Positions 1 to 13,800 of a DNA stretch of 64,000 nt are shown here, in pieces; position 1 is the first letter of the stretch, and the number at the start of each line of letters is the position of its first letter. Origin of the DNA: Macrobrachium rosenbergii (lineage: Eukaryota > Arthropoda > Malacostraca > Decapoda > Palaemonidae). Under the pieces are notes generated by a model that had not been told where the DNA came from, ran no database searches, and saw only the letters and a list, made by a program, of their open reading frames with translations. The position numbers and the translations under genes are program-made. The stretch covers positions 20,643,122 to 20,707,121 of the forward strand of contig NC_089782.1 in NCBI RefSeq assembly GCF_040412425.1, given 5' to 3'.

Positions 1-195
1 GTTATTTCATGCTTTCACTCAAGTGAGGCGGCGCTGCTGCTGCCTGCTGGACAAAATGATCACGGCCAATACGCTGCATAAGCAGCAGTGCTGATTCCAT
101 AAATCGTAAGTAACGTAAAAATGATAAAGGGGAATTACGCGGCCTAAATGGATTGGACGACGAGGCCGTAAAATATAAATGGCTTACAAAATGAT

Positions 196-440
196 GAATT
201 GGAATTGGAATATAAAGTTTAGGCGAAGGCCAAGCGCTGCGACCTATGAGGTCATTCAGCGCTGAAAATAGTGTTGGAACAATTGTTAGGAGAGGGTGGA
301 AGGTAAAATGAAAGGAGGTATAGAAAAAGGAATGAAAGGGGTTGCAACATGGGGCCGAAGGGGCGCTGCAAAGAACCCTACGTCAAGACTGGAGTGCACA
401 GCGTGAGGTGCACTGAATGCATGTTGCCTAAGCTGTAGTG
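196..440 (+). repeat. Dispersed SINE-like repeat family A, copy 1
   Basis: This is one of five copies of the same element in the window (others near 16.48, 24.42, 25.32 and 29.14 kb). Shared landmarks in order are GGAATATAAA, a short palindromic core AGCGCTG..CAGCGCT around GACCTATGAGGTCATT, GAGAGGGTGGAAG, GGAATGAAAGGGGTTGCA, GGGGCCGAAGGG and CGCTGCAAAGAAC, then a GTGAGGTGCACTGA tail. It has no open frame. Seen directly: the internal similarity. Inferred: a non-autonomous dispersed element. I recall similar sequence as common in decapod genomes but could not check. Confidence 0.75.
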
Positions 441-1074
441 AAAAGCCTATCAAATATAAATGAGAACAAAATTATCTGAGTAAGGACGCTTTATATGCCG
501 AAGTTATAAACCCACAAAAATCAATGACGGAGCAAATAATAAAAGGCAGATATTGGAATTAACAGTTAAAGGTCCATATAACGTAAGTGACTGACAAACT
601 GACTGCGGCAAGGGTACTGCAAAAGGTGCTATTTTGATTAAATTTCAGTGACGCACAAAATGATTGCGTCTGTTTTCAGCGCAGAGAAAAATGGTGTGAT
701 CGGTTAATCTACATAAACAGAAGTGGTCAGTCCACAAATTATCGAGGAGACGAATGACTGCAGCAGGTAAGCAGTATAATACAAATGCTTTTTCGTACAA
801 TACCAATGACAGATATATTAAAGTGTGTTATAGAACAGAAAAAAATTATTACTGAAAAAAGTTCAATAGCACAATTTTACCGAAATCATAAAATGAGATA
901 CAAATGACTAATGGAAATACATAATACAATATTTAGTAAAATTCATAATACAATAATAATCTAGTAATATTTGCTGAGTCGTATATCAATGACTCAAAAA
1001 AAAAAAAGGACTTTTGACATTATGGATACAATCCACTGAAAGATAATTTCTCAACCACAGAGCCTCCGTGAACT

Positions 1075-1078
<4 letters not shown>
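441..1078. other. AT-rich unique sequence, no gene seen
   Basis: Both strands are broken by frequent stops. I see no splice-bounded open segment, repeat or RNA fold that I can support. Confidence 0.5.

Positions 1079-1121
<43 letters not shown>
1079..1121. repeat. (GA)n microsatellite
   Basis: An uninterrupted GA run of about 43 bp. The minus-strand frame across it encodes an SL run and is not a gene. Confidence 0.95.
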
Positions 1122-1123
<2 letters not shown>

Positions 1124-1399
1124 CTAAATCTTTCCCTCTAACATAAGTACAAGCATATACGTTGTTATGACCAAACAGTTCTTGCAATGCAAGTACCATA
1201 TATAAATTCATTGCCTTTAAATGCCCAATAAGTGTCAAGTTACAATATCTCTCATTCTGCATGGTCAACAAAGGACATAGCGATCTACTTATTTTTGACG
1301 TCACAATCATGACCAATGAGACCCGTATCGGACACTCATTTGAATGAAAATGTCGTGAAGTACTTGTTATCTTTGAGACTCCCTGCAGCAAAACTCCTC

Positions 1400-2000
1400 T
1401 TTTAGAGAGCTACTTCTAAGGAGTATTAAAACTTCTAATAAGTTACAGTCAGTATTTTCGAAGTAAAACTTCCCACCAAGAGCACAGCAACAATACCGTC
1501 TTGAGCGGCAGGGGTCAAAGTTTTCCCCCAGGAGAACGTCCCTTCAGGTCTACAAAATAAAAATCATTAGGGGAATACTGTACAATAGTTTCTCAAAGAA
1601 CTTAAAAAATATATTTTAAAATTACATACTGAAACAAAACTATTTAAAGTTTTCTGAAGTATTTAAAGAAAACTCATAACGAGTTCTGAAAAAAACTTTC
1701 CTTAACGAGAACTTCCTTTTAGGGGTACTAAAATAACACTTATTTGAACAATACTGATCACGATAAATATCGGAAACTTCAATAAGACCATCTAGTAATG
1801 AAAAAAAAACTTTATTTAAGCAACACGGAAACAAAACTTTCCTCAATGAGTACTGGAACAATACTTCCCTTAAGCCATGGGCTACCGAAACAAATTTCCT
1901 CAAGACCTCATAAAGCAAAACACCCTAAGGAGAAATAAATCAAAAGAAATTTCAAGAGATCTGAAGCGTAATACGTCCTTTAAGGAAAACTGCTCTCTCA
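1400..2000. repeat. Degenerate minisatellite, about 40-bp period
   Basis: The motif AAAACTTTCCTCAA..GAG with variants (AAAACTTCC, AAAACTTTCC, AGAACTTCC, CAATACTTCC) recurs every 30-45 bp, often followed by GAGTACT or GGGTACT and then an ACAATAC or GAAACAAA block. The copies are strongly diverged, which suggests an old tandem array. Frames crossing it are incidental. Confidence 0.55.
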
Positions 2001-2254
2001 TGAAACTAAGGCCATAACCCCCCGCAAGAAAGCGCGGAATCGACATCTTCATTAAGAACTAATGAGGAAAAAAATACACCTAATGATTAATAAAACAAGT
2101 TTTCGACACAGAGTGCTGGCACTGACGTTCCAGTAAGGAGAAGAAAACCCAGGATACTCTTAATGTATAGGGTTCAACAGTTCCCTCCTCAGGCGCATTC
2201 GGAGACCGCAAACATCTGACAAGGCTGAGCAATGTCAGTTTCAACGATCCACTG

Positions 2255-2312
2255 ATAACTAACCCTACCTAACCTAATCTAACCTAGGGCGCCCTGTCCT
2301 ACCGTAAAAGCA
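2255..2312 (+). repeat. CCTAACCTAACC-type repeat fragment
   Basis: CCTACCTAACCTAATC, then CCTAGGGCGCCCTGTCCTA, matches the core of the triplicated unit at 36.84-37.36 kb (ACCTAACCTAACCTCGGACG, then CCATGTCCTAACC). It appears to be a short isolated copy of the same family. Confidence 0.55.
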
Positions 2313-2461
2313 TTCAATGGACGCCTACTCTGGGCCTTAATCTAGCAACTTGCTGCCAGTTACAGAGTCTACCTCTCAAAATACACTGAACCAAAATTCA
2401 TCAACCCCCTGTAATTTTGTTGTCACAGTAAAATTCAGCAAACTTTCAATGAGTGTCACAG

Positions 2462-2652
<191 letters not shown>

Positions 2653-2655
<3 letters not shown>

Positions 2656-3559
2656 TTTGCCCTTTTTGGAAAGTACATGAATGCCAGTAAAATTTAGTTT
2701 GTACAATCTGATAAGTTCACTTACCGAGCCAGGATTCGGAATTACACGTTTGGGAGACTGAATTTAATGTACTCTGACAAGCACCCACGTACTTTCCCAA
2801 AATTGTGTATGTTCGAATTCTGAGTCAGGGTTGGTTCACATAAACCTCTGTTGGTGCAGGTTATTCCCAAGCTTTAGTTAATCAAACATTAATAGGTGTT
2901 TGTAGCTTAAATTTTGAGCATAAAAATAGTGTAAAACAGCGACAACTAAACTTTTTTCACTTAGATAGTTCCAGAGCGTAACAGCTTTCTGGTTCTCTGC
3001 AAGTCATGTAGGTTAAGTAAGGTTCCAATCCTAATGCCTTCTCGACCCTGCATAGAACCCATGACAGGTACGCCAGTACGCCGTTCACTGCCTAGACCAA
3101 CAGAGAAATTCAGCCAGACTTGCCCAATAGGACCTTTGTAGTTAAAAGATTTTTTCAGGATTTTTTTCAGGCTGTTGACATGCTGCTGATGAAGATATTG
3201 TGTAAAGTGCTTTCACGAGTCTTGGCAGTCTGTTCATACATGGCTTCATCCTTGATTCAAGAAGTAGTGAATGAATATTGCAGTGACTGCTATATTGTTT
3301 ACATTCGGGCCACTCCTATAAAAAGAAAGTCGAAATAAAGGATACGGTATACGCTTTTCCCTGTCATCGTTATTTCCCCTAGTTACTTTATTCCTAGCTA
3401 TATATCAATGTACATACACCCTCTTGGCCAAGATTTTGCAGATTCTATGAAACTGCTAGATCTACTAATAATGCCATCCTAATCCAAAAAGGCTACACCT
3501 TTCCTCCTCCACAGAGATATTTGGTGAAGTATGACGTAACCAGATCCTAGCTTTCTCAA
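2653..3559. other. Unique sequence, no gene seen
   Basis: No reading frame longer than about 72 codons is present. The frame at 3120-3338 lacks any recognisable domain and starts at a non-ATG codon, so I do not call it. Confidence 0.45.
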
Positions 3560-4110
3560 AAGCGAGTTTCCCGCATCCTGATTCTTTGGGAACTCGCTGA
3601 TTATCAAATAGAATAATCCCCAATAGTGACATCTGAGAATTTCATAGGCCTAAAGAACTTAACCTATAGATCATTTTCGGAGTGTCGCAGGCCTACATTA
3701 ATATACATTGTCATCACTTCCGGAGTTTCTTAGGCCCTCAGTACGCTGATCCTCCATAGCGGAACTGGGTATTTACTAGACGCTCCAAAGTGTGGTTTGC
3801 ACCAAACTGTTCTCCAAATCAATAATTTGGGAATTTCTTTGGCATTTATAGTTTTCTTACATATCAGCAGTTTGGGAATTTCTAGGGTTCCAGTATGAAT
3901 ATTCCGAGGACTTGTGAATTTCTTAGGTCACAAACAGAGTCCTCCTTGAGTCTTGTACTCATCAGAATACAGTGAGTATTCTTTTGGATTCGCACAGGGA
4001 CATCTCCATCTAAGAACGGTGAGATTCCTTAGCCTTCAAACAATTACCCTCGTCGTAAGCAATTCCCAGAACACTTAAGAGTTCAAATACCAATCTCCTC
4101 CATCTAAAGA
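3560..4110. repeat. Degenerate minisatellite with GGAATTTCTTAGGCC core
   Basis: The core recurs with changes as GAGAATTTCATAGGCC, GGAGTTTCTTAGGCC, GGGAATTTCTTTGGC, GGGAATTTCTAGGG and GTGAATTTCTTAGG at 50-70 bp spacing. The segments between cores are less similar. This is an old tandem array. Confidence 0.55.
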
Positions 4111-7100
4111 AATTTATAAATCCTATAAATAATGGCCATGTCACTCACTTTTGAAAGCTTTATTCTCTTGTACGGGTATTTCAAAGGACCTATTGAATCG
4201 TTTGTTGCTGGCACTGATGTTAGTACCCTCATTTGCTTCTTTTCGCGTTGAAAGTGCAGTTCCTAAGGCCTAATAATTACCATTTTATGAACAGGCATGC
4301 AGACTCTTCCAAAACCGACTGATTACTGTCTTACTTATTTCCACATGTAGATTGAAGCGATTCTCTACAGTTCTCTAGTAAAAAATTACTCTAGGTGCCT
4401 CTCATTCCACAACCTGAATTAAAGCATTTGACGTCTATGATTCTGAAAATTATTGACCACAACACGGAAATCATGGAGTTGACTCGAAAGATTACACGCC
4501 TGATGAATTATTTTCTCATCCATAGACGTCAACAAGAGGTAATCAATGGCATCAAATTTAAGTCGAGCAAGGCATCGGTAATCACACGCGGACTCAAATA
4601 TGAAGAGCAACTCCGCCGCCACATTACGACCCGAAACTCGATACACAAGCGAATGACGTCCTTATTTTCAAGGCAATAGCAGTCATGATAACCAAACAGA
4701 TTAAAAGAAACACCGTATGACTCAGAGAATAAAGCCATTTGTTAATCACAGGCGAATTCCTTAATCAGTAGAACATGACGCAACAGCAGCAGTCAGTAAT
4801 AAGGCAAAAATCGAATTTAATGAAACGGAGACATGTAGACGGTCTAAAAAGATGTCTTATTACCCTTACTTTAAATACCTGTTGGACGGACACGAATTTG
4901 CACAGGTTAGATTTTAATACCTTTAACCCTCCATAACAAAAGAAATCTTTCTGCAATAAACCACTACAGGGGTACTATCAAAGATGAAAGCACTGCATTC
5001 AACATAGGTGTAATGATTATACTGATTATTAAGACAGTGATACTGTTGTTGCGAGTTACACATAATCTTTTATGAGATTCTTTCTAAGTGGAAAGTGGAT
5101 AATAGTACTGTAAAGAGAATGACTGAATAATATAATAAGCTTTGTATTACCAAGATGAAAGCTATATGTGAAGAACTGTAAACATACTGGTGACGAAGCC
5201 TGGACTAAAGCAAACCGATATTCTGTTGATGGAGTGGTTTTTGGTCCGAGACCTCTTGTGTTTGACAACGTTCACACTTACTTGCATCGTTACTAAATCT
5301 TGAGGAATCTAAGGACGCTGTCGATTTTTTGTGTTACACACATCGCCCTCGTGATATGTCCAGAACAATAGGTTGTTAAGTGTTGACACTTGCTACTATT
5401 TTACAAGTATTGCTGTGAGACAATCAATTACTATTTCATTTTTAACCATGTTCCAGTGGTTTCTGCATTATCTTTAATGTAAACTTTGTCACAATAGTCC
5501 TTTGTGACAGTTGTGAAAACCGCGATTGGTTACCAGCGTGTGTGGAGTTTAGTGTGAAAATAGAAACGCGGGAGATTGCTGGGGAAATTGCCCGAGAGAA
5601 TAGGCACCTGTTACCAAAATTTCCTAATAAAAATCTGAAATGCAAAGATCTTTCTCATTTAAAAAAAACTCCCCAACAAACCACCCATGACATAAGCACT
5701 TTGCTGGGTTAAGTAAAACCGCCTCTACCGTCAAAGCACTGTTAATTTGGAGAGTCACATTCCTGTGTCGTGTGATTAATATGAAATTAACTGTAGACCA
5801 CTTATACTTATCTCCCTTGCTTCCAGACCTATGGTCTAAGGTGTCCAAAAAAATCTTGTTTTTCTACTGGAAAATCAACAGTAACAACAAACTTCAACCT
5901 TTTATCATTAAAGTTGTCCAAATTGGAGTATTTTGAGAGTTGATCATTCGGTTGAAGAGAGAACTGGCGTGGGATACTTTTCAAGATTCGAAATTTATGA
6001 GGAGTGATAACAGCAGACCTCGGGAAACAACTGCATGAGCAGTCTTGCAACTCTGCCTGTGAATCCACACAAAGTGTGTGAAGGTTACCTACAACTCGCG
6101 TTGAACAATGACATTTCTGCATTGCCTTTCCCTCCTAAATTAAGAACCGTTATAACTAATCTCCTGGACAAAAGGAAGCCATGAAAATACGAACCTCTAA
6201 CTGCCGAATCGTAACTTAGCTCCTTTTCGCTCCAAGCGTTTCCCTGATTCCTTGTGCTTCACGTTAGCAAAGGAGCAAACTTGGTGCATATAGGAAGATT
6301 GATTGATTGATTTAGTCACAATTGCCTTCACAGTAAGTTCCAAGTTTCAAACCAATACCTTCCAAAACGTCTTTGCTTTTTATTTCTGTAATAATTAAGG
6401 GAAACCAGTCTCCAACAGACGTATCTTCGCGAGCGTATGGAACATTTCCACGAACTAAATAGAAGCGTGACATCAACAATAATAAGAAAGAGGTAAAATA
6501 GGATATCTGTCGTATCAATATTGTATTAAAATTTTATATAAATACTGAATTATTCTCATCTGCTGTCAGAAAACATTTTATATACAGAACTGAAGTCATG
6601 ATTAATTAATTACTGGAGTTTTCTGGCGTCACAACTACTAATGCTACTGAAACTACTGAAGTAAAGAAATGCTGTACAAAAGTAAATAAGTGAACTCGTA
6701 CAAAATCAAACCTATTAAAATAAATGCTGTACAACAGTAAACAAAGTCAAATCAAAGTAAACTAAACCTATTAATAAATTGGCTTCAGAATGCTGAAAGA
6801 TTCAATATAAATGTTGAAAATAATGGTAATTATTATTAAGTACAAAGTATGAAATACCAGAAAACGCTACACCGAAATCAGCCGCGTGGGGAATGGAGAA
6901 CAAGAGGTCCTGCAGGAATCACCTGACAAGAACTCGGGCAGAAAAAAAGAACGTCCACAGGAGGCCATCGCCTGCGCCTATAAATCTCAGGAAACAAAAG
7001 CAAAACACTCCACTCATGAAGGTCGTAAATGGGTTTGAAATGTTAATGATGACGCCAAAAAAGATTCTCAAAAGGTCCCGCGTGCAGACACTACATTAGC

Positions 7101-7129
7101 AAAAACACTCAAGCAATAAAAGTACACAA
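4111..7129. other. 3 kb of unique AT-rich sequence
   Basis: No repeat array and no convincing exon. A 94-codon plus-strand frame ending at 4679 is unusually mixed in composition for this region (many Arg, His, Ile and Thr), but it starts at a non-ATG codon, has a competing antisense frame, and shows no promoter or splice context. I leave it uncalled. Confidence 0.4.
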
Positions 7130-7480
7130 AAAATGTACTGCGTATAATGCCGTATGAAACTCTCAGACACGGCACATGAAACTCTCAGTCGCGGCCCATG
7201 AAAATTTCGGCCACTGCCCGGTGGTGATCTGTGTTGTTGGCAACTATAGCGGTACCAGACGCACGATCATGGTCAACTTTAACTTTCAATTAAATAAAAA
7301 CTATTGAGGCTAGAGGGCTGCAAATTGGTATGTTTGATGATTGAAGGGTGGATGGTCAACATACCAATATGCAGCCATCTAGCCTCAGTAGTTTTTAAGA
7401 TCTGAGGGCAGACAGAAAAAGTGTGGACGGACAGACAAATAGCCATCTGGATAGTTTTCTTTTAAAGAAAACTAAAAATG
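7130..7480. repeat. Dispersed repeat with long internal hairpin
   Basis: Between 7141 and 7245 the motif CGGCMCATGAAAMTYTC recurs three times. A long imperfect inverted repeat follows: arm 7296-7334 (AAAAACTATTGAGGCTAGAG start) pairs with arm 7358-7396 across a 23-base loop. The end contains AGTTTTCTTTTAAAGAAAAC, itself palindromic. No coding capacity. The structure suits a non-autonomous foldback or MITE-like element. I recall closely similar sequence as abundant in decapods, which is unverified here. Confidence 0.7.
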
Positions 7481-8280
7481 AGGAATTTAACAACGGAGGC
7501 CTGCAGAAGGGTATAATATTGAAGTTATAGCCTAACCAGATATAGGGAAGATATGTTGACGAGGCATGAAGGTTAAGAATGATATGGACAACATGAATTT
7601 TAACTGTAGATAATAAACAACACAATCAGTATGTAACTGGGAACACATAGGCTACAAGACTCCTTTTATCACATAAGATGCATCTCTCAGAATGCGCGTA
7701 TAAGATCATGAACTAATCCATATTCTCTTGTTACTTCTCATAATCTTTCCTTTCCTCCCCTGTAATTTTCTTCTTTTTCTTCAGATCCAGCTTAGACGCT
7801 GGAATTAAACTGTGCATTCAGCATGATCTCATAATAAAGTATCTGTCTTATGTAAATAACTATTAACTGCGACTTTGGAGACAGGATAGATGGAGAATTT
7901 TTCTGCTTCTTCTTGTAATCGAAGCATAGCGCTGCACCCAACCTTACGATGATGTCAATAAGAACAGAAATTTTAATAATCTTTATCGTCATGAGACTCA
8001 CGTTTCGTTAGAGTACGGTGGGCGACAATCTTTGCGGTCTAGGGTAAGTGTCAATGAGTCATACAGAGCTTCGAAACTAAAAGCCGTTTCATACGACATT
8101 CAAACAAAGGGATTACTGTGGACGTCATGACGTCCCTCTTAGCAAAAGAAGTGTTTTGAGAGATTAAGATAATAAGACAGGTTACTCAGTTGTCCAATGA
8201 TAAAGTTCATGAAACACCTGCATGGTAAGGGCATGTTACTTTGATAGGTCTACCAACTAAGTCATCAGCAGCCATTGCCT
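7481..8280. other. Unique sequence, no gene seen
   Basis: AT-rich, with stops in all frames and a pyrimidine-rich patch near 7740-7785. Nothing supportable. Confidence 0.4.
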
Positions 8281-8445
8281 GGTTCCCCAAGGTCCTAGCT
8301 GGGATAGAGAGGGGGCGAATCATGTGGGTGTATGTATTCGATCACAGGGGACAGTGGACAGCCGTTGGATGACCAGCCGTCGGCCAAAAGTGTTTCCCCA
8401 AGGCAGCAACAAACCCTACAACAGTTTCCTAAAGGAAACACTCCT
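8281..8445 (+). repeat. Possible decayed dispersed repeat next to (TA)n
   Basis: The segment GGTCCTAGCTGGGATAGAGA with a GGGGGC continuation is more GC-rich than its surroundings and directly abuts a (TA)n array. It resembles a dispersed repeat I recall from decapod sequences. No second copy exists in this window to confirm that. Confidence 0.3.
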
Positions 8446-8470
8446 GGCCATATGTATATCTATCTATCTA

Positions 8471-8581
<111 letters not shown>

Positions 8582-9158
8582 GCAATAAATATTAAAGACA
8601 ATTAAGAGGATTCTTCAGTAATAATACCAAACAAAACCGTACACCATCGGAATGTTCAGACTATTCAGTGATTATCTAGAACCAGTTTTCAGGAATTAGA
8701 AAAACACTCGTCATTAAACTGGAATCAAATCGTATTTCTTTAATTTGAATTTAATAATTCTAAAGAACTGCCATCACAAAGAGGACCGACCGATCTATGA
8801 ATAACAGAACGATACGAAGGGAATTCCAGTAATATCTATCGGGAAAGGAGTTGCGTTTATTTATGCATGAACTCGCACTGTTTATGCTCTGTAGGTAACC
8901 TAGGCTCTGCTATTAAACGTCAGGTCAAGGTTTCCTAGATAGTTTCTGAATTATGAATAACCCGTAACGCATGTCGCCATGATACCATGCGATAATGTTT
9001 TGTTAAAACTTCAATATATATAATTTAAGCAATCCATTGGGCTGTTAAAATGCATCGTTACTATAAAAGTGTCACCGAGATAAGTCATAATTAGTTCTAA
9101 GCATCATGATAAGAGTTTAATTTGTCGTATCGCAACATGTACAGAGACAATCAACATC

Positions 9159-9161
<3 letters not shown>
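8582..9161. other. Unique sequence between two (TA)n arrays
   Basis: No gene or repeat recognised. The two flanking arrays do not make the interior an obvious inverted repeat. Confidence 0.4.

Positions 9162-9244
<83 letters not shown>
9162..9244. repeat. (TA)n microsatellite
   Basis: Pure TA for about 83 bp. The 130-codon minus-strand frame through it is not considered real. Confidence 0.97.
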
Positions 9245-9249
<5 letters not shown>

Positions 9250-10523
9250 TAAATAAACAATTCACGCTGCTGGACAAGTTAGGGCCAGTGAATAAATAAA
9301 AACAGAACTGCGAAATGTCACATCTATGATAAAATACAGCGTCTCCTCTTCGAGGACGCGCTCCATGGAAAAACCAGATATCAGAAGTTGACATACTCTT
9401 CGACAGTTGAATGAAGAATAAGGTCCTGTACCGTACCAGGACGCGCATATACTGAAACTTCAGAAGTACCTCACCGTCGAGGCCAACGTATACCAAGTAT
9501 TTTCACGTACTCTCTGCGTTACTTACTAACTGAACGTCTTTATAACTTAACAATTCTGTCAAACACTTTCTTAGGCTTACCTCTCCTCTTCCTTTCGAGC
9601 ATCTATGATTAATAAAACCTTCTGACTAACCTACCTTCTCCCTCCATGAAAACCCCAAAAAAACTGTCTTCTTTTATCTTTATTCAACAATCCTTCAAAA
9701 TCTTTGTCGACTCAAAATTCCACTCTCTCAGAGAGCAATCTTCGATTTTGCATCGTTTCTTTTCATATTTTTTTTTATTTCCTTTGTTATCCATATTTTC
9801 CCAAATTTTTATTCGTACTCCTTTCTCATCAAGCACACCTTTTCGATAACATTCGGGAATACATTCTGAGCAATTCCACTTCAGCTGAAACTACCTTCTA
9901 CTTTTCCTTTTGCTTTCACACAACAAACAGAAAATACCTCCAACCAACCCTGATCTTGCTCCCAGATGCATCCAGTTAACCCTTGTTCTGTTCACACCAA
10001 CATAAAATCTGGCAAACTTTTCTCAAAGTTTCTTTCTACCCAAATGTACTTAAGAATATTTAATTATTCTTAAGTATATTTTGGAAGATGGCAACTTTCT
10101 TGTGGGATCATTTACTTCCAATAATTAAGTTCCTTTTAAAACACGAGACTCTTTGCATTCTTATTCTCTCCGGAGAACTCAAACTTCCAATTACACCATT
10201 TTCTATCTGTCACTAAATTAGTATAATCAGATTGACAAAAATAATTACCTTCTTACTTGTCTACGTACCTGAAAGGTAGAGAATCAGCCTTTCCCAAACA
10301 CTTTCTCTCCAATTGCATACTTTTCCATACTTCGATCACATACATCCATTATTACTATTTTCTCTCATCCTACTATCAGTTTCTTGGACGCAAAAACCGA
10401 GCACTAACACATCTGAACTCTCAGACACTAAAAGAACCGTGAGTCTGACGATATTCCAAAAGAAGAAAAACTTAGTAGCCTAAATTTCTAATAAACATAA
10501 CCGCAATTAAACTCCGATCTTAG
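9245..10523. other. Pyrimidine-biased unique sequence
   Basis: From about 9570 to 10400 the plus strand is rich in TTC, CTT and TCC. It may be a decayed low-complexity array, but I cannot define a unit. No gene seen. Confidence 0.4.
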
Positions 10524-10581
<58 letters not shown>

Positions 10582-10805
10582 TCAATAGATGAAACCTATT
10601 CACATGGAACAAACACACAGGGACCAATGACTTGAAATTCAAGGTTCCAAAGAATGTTGGTTTCAATCTTCCACCACAGACGCCACACAGCAGCAATAAC
10701 TGATCATGATACAGAGCCAGTGATTTTTCATCGCCCTGAGGGAGACTCGAACCCGCGACATCTGAGTGGCATTCCATGATCCTATCCACTATACCAGCGG
10801 ACCAG
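10524..10805 (-). mobile_element. tRNA-derived SINE (family S1) with (ATT)n tail
   Basis: On the minus strand the element begins with a tRNA-like head. The box A match is TGGTATAGTGG (10786-10796) and the box B match is GGGTTCGAGTC (10744-10754), spaced as in tRNA genes. A roughly 160-bp body follows, ending CCATGTGAATAGGTTTCATC, and then a 3' tail of about 18 AAT units (ATT on the plus strand, 10526-10579). This head-body-simple-tail order defines a SINE moved by LINE machinery. A second partial copy of the body lies at 20.035 kb. The head runs directly into the 53-bp satellite, whose unit contains the same box A half. Confidence 0.85.
10526..10579. repeat. (ATT)n microsatellite, SINE tail
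   Basis: Eighteen trinucleotide units at the 3' end of the minus-strand SINE. Tail expansion at this position is typical of tRNA SINEs. Confidence 0.95.
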
Positions 10806-13800
10806 CATGAGAATAACTACAGTACTCCACGACACTATCCACCATACCAGCGGACCAGCATGAGAATAACTACAGTAATCAACGACACCACTATACCAGC
10901 GGACCAGCATGAGAATAACTAACAATACCTCACGACACTATCCACTATACCAGCGGACCAGCATAAAAATAACTACAGTAACCCATGACACTATCCACTA
11001 TACCAGTGGACCAGCATGAGAATAACTACAGTACTCCACGACACTATCCACCATACCAGCGGACCAGCATGAGAATAACTAACAGTACTCCATGACACTA
11101 TCCACTATACCAGGGGACTCCACGACACTATCCACTATACCAGAGGACCAGCATGAGAATAACTACAATAACACACGACACTATCCACTACACCAGCATG
11201 AGGATAACTACAGTACTCCACGACACTATCCACTATACCAGCAGACCAGCGTGAGAATAACTACAGTACTCCACGACACTATCCACTATACCAGCGGACC
11301 AGCATGAGAATAACTACAGTACTCCACGACACTATCCACTATACCAGTGGACCAGCATGAGAATAACTACAGTACTCCGGACCAGCATGAGAATAACTAT
11401 CCACTATACCAGCGGACCAGCATGAGAATAACTACAGTACTCCACGACACTATCCACTATACCAGTGGACCAGCATGAGAATAACTGTAACCCACGACAC
11501 CATCCACTATACCAGCCGCCCAACGTGAGAATAACTACAGTACTCCACAACACTACCCACGATTATACCAGTGGACCAGCATGAGAATAACTACAGTAAA
11601 CCACGCCACTATCCACTATACCAGAAGACCAGCATGAGAATAACTACGGTAACCCACGACACTACCCACTATACCAGCGGACCAGCATGAGAATAACTAC
11701 AGTACTCCACGACACTATCCACTATACCAGCGGACCAGCATGAGAATAACTACAGTACTCCACGACACTATCCACTATACCAGCGGACCAGCATGAGAAT
11801 AACTACAGTACTCCACGACACTATCCACTATACCAGCGGACCAGCATGAGAATAACTAACAGTAACAACACTACCCATTATACCAGTGGACCAGCATGAG
11901 AATAACTCCACTGCAGTGACTCCACGACACTATCCACTATACCAGCGGACCAGCATGAGAATAACTACAGTGCTCCACGACACTATCCACTATACCAGCG
12001 GACCAGCATGAGAATAACTACAGTACTCCACAACACTACCCATTATACCAGTGGACCAGCATGAGAATAACTAACAGTACTCCATGACACTACCCACTAT
12101 ACCCGCATGAGAATAACTACAGTACTCCACAACACTATCCACTATACCAGCGGACCAGAATGAGAATAACTAGCAATACTCCACGACACTATCCACTATA
12201 CCAGCAGACCAGCATGAGAATAACTACATTACTCCACGACACTATCCACTATACCAGCTGACCAGCATGAGAATAACTACATTACTCCACGACACTATCC
12301 ACTATACCAGCTGACCAGCATGAGAATAATTACATTACTCCACGACACTATCCACTATACCAGCTGACCAGCATGAGAATAACTAACAGTACTCCATGAC
12401 ACTATCCACTGTACCCACGGACCAGCATGAGAATAACTACAATACTCCACGACACTATCCACTATACCATCAGACCAGCATGAGAATAACTAACAGTACC
12501 CTACTTCACTATCCACTATACCAGCGGACCAGCATGAGAATAACTACAGTAACCCACGACACTATCCACTATACCAGCAGACCAGCATGAGAATAACTAC
12601 AGTACTCCACGACACTACCCACTATACCAGCGGACCAGCATGAGAATAACTACAGTACTCCACGACACTACCCAATATACCAGCGGACCAGCATGAGAAT
12701 AACTACAGTACCCCACGCCACTATCCACTATACCAGCAGACCAGCATGAGAATAACTACAGTACCCCACGACACTATCCACTATACCAGCAGACCAGCAT
12801 GAGAATAACTACAGTAACCCAAGACACTACCCACTATACCAGCAGACCAGCATGAGAATAACTACAGTAACCCACGACACCATCCACTATACCAGCGGAC
12901 CAGCATGAGAATAACTACAGTAACCCACGACACCATCCACTATACCAGCGGACCAGCATGAGAATAACTACAGTAACCCACGACACCATCCACTATACCA
13001 GCGGACCAGCATGAGAATAACTACAGTAACCACGACACCATCCACTATACCAGCGGACCAGCATGAGAATAACTACAGTAACCCACAACACCATCCACTA
13101 TATCAGCGGACCAGCATGAGGATAACTATTTTACGTACCTACGAACCACTGATTACCACTACTACCAGCAGATCAGCATGAGAATAACTACAGTAACCCA
13201 CGCCACTATCCACTATACCAGCAGACCAGCATGAGAATAACTACAGTACCCCATGCCACTATCCACTATACCAGCAGACCAGCATGAGAATAACTACAGT
13301 ACCCCAGGCCACTATCCACTATACCAGCAGACCAGCATGAGAATAACTACAGTAACCCACGACACTACCCACTATACCAGCAGACCAGCATGTGAATAGC
13401 TACAGTACTCCACGACACAACCCACTATACCAGCGGACCAGCATGAGAATAACTACAGTACTCCACGACACTACCCACTATACCAGCGGACCAGCATGAG
13501 AATAACTAACAGTATTCCACGACATTATCCACTATACCAGCAGACCAGCATGAGAATAACTACAGTACTCCACGACACTACCCACTATACCAGCGGACCA
13601 GCATGAGAATAACTACAGTAACCCACGACACTATCCACAATAACAGCAGACCAGCATGAGAATAACTACAGTAACCCACGACACTATTCACTATACCAGC
13701 GGACCAGCATGAGAATAACTACAGTACTCCACGACACTATTCACTATACCAGCGGACCAACATGAGAATAACTACAGTAACCCACGACACTATCCACAAT

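Noticed and set aside
1020..1391. 123-codon minus-strand frame with an SLSLSL run
   Set aside because: The middle is a (GA)n translation. The flanking parts have no domain and the start is not an ATG in good context.
4395..4679. 94-codon frame with charged, helical-looking composition
   Set aside because: It starts at a non-ATG codon, has overlapping antisense frames of similar length, and lacks a promoter, splice site or recognisable motif.
10744..10796. A functional tRNA gene on the minus strand
   Set aside because: Box A and box B are present, but the acceptor and anticodon stems do not pair convincingly and the sequence continues into a SINE body and AAT tail.
11092..12590. Frames within the satellite reading repeated peptides
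   Set aside because: They reflect the 53-bp unit, with a frame shift every unit (53 is not a multiple of three), and are broken by unit-length variants.
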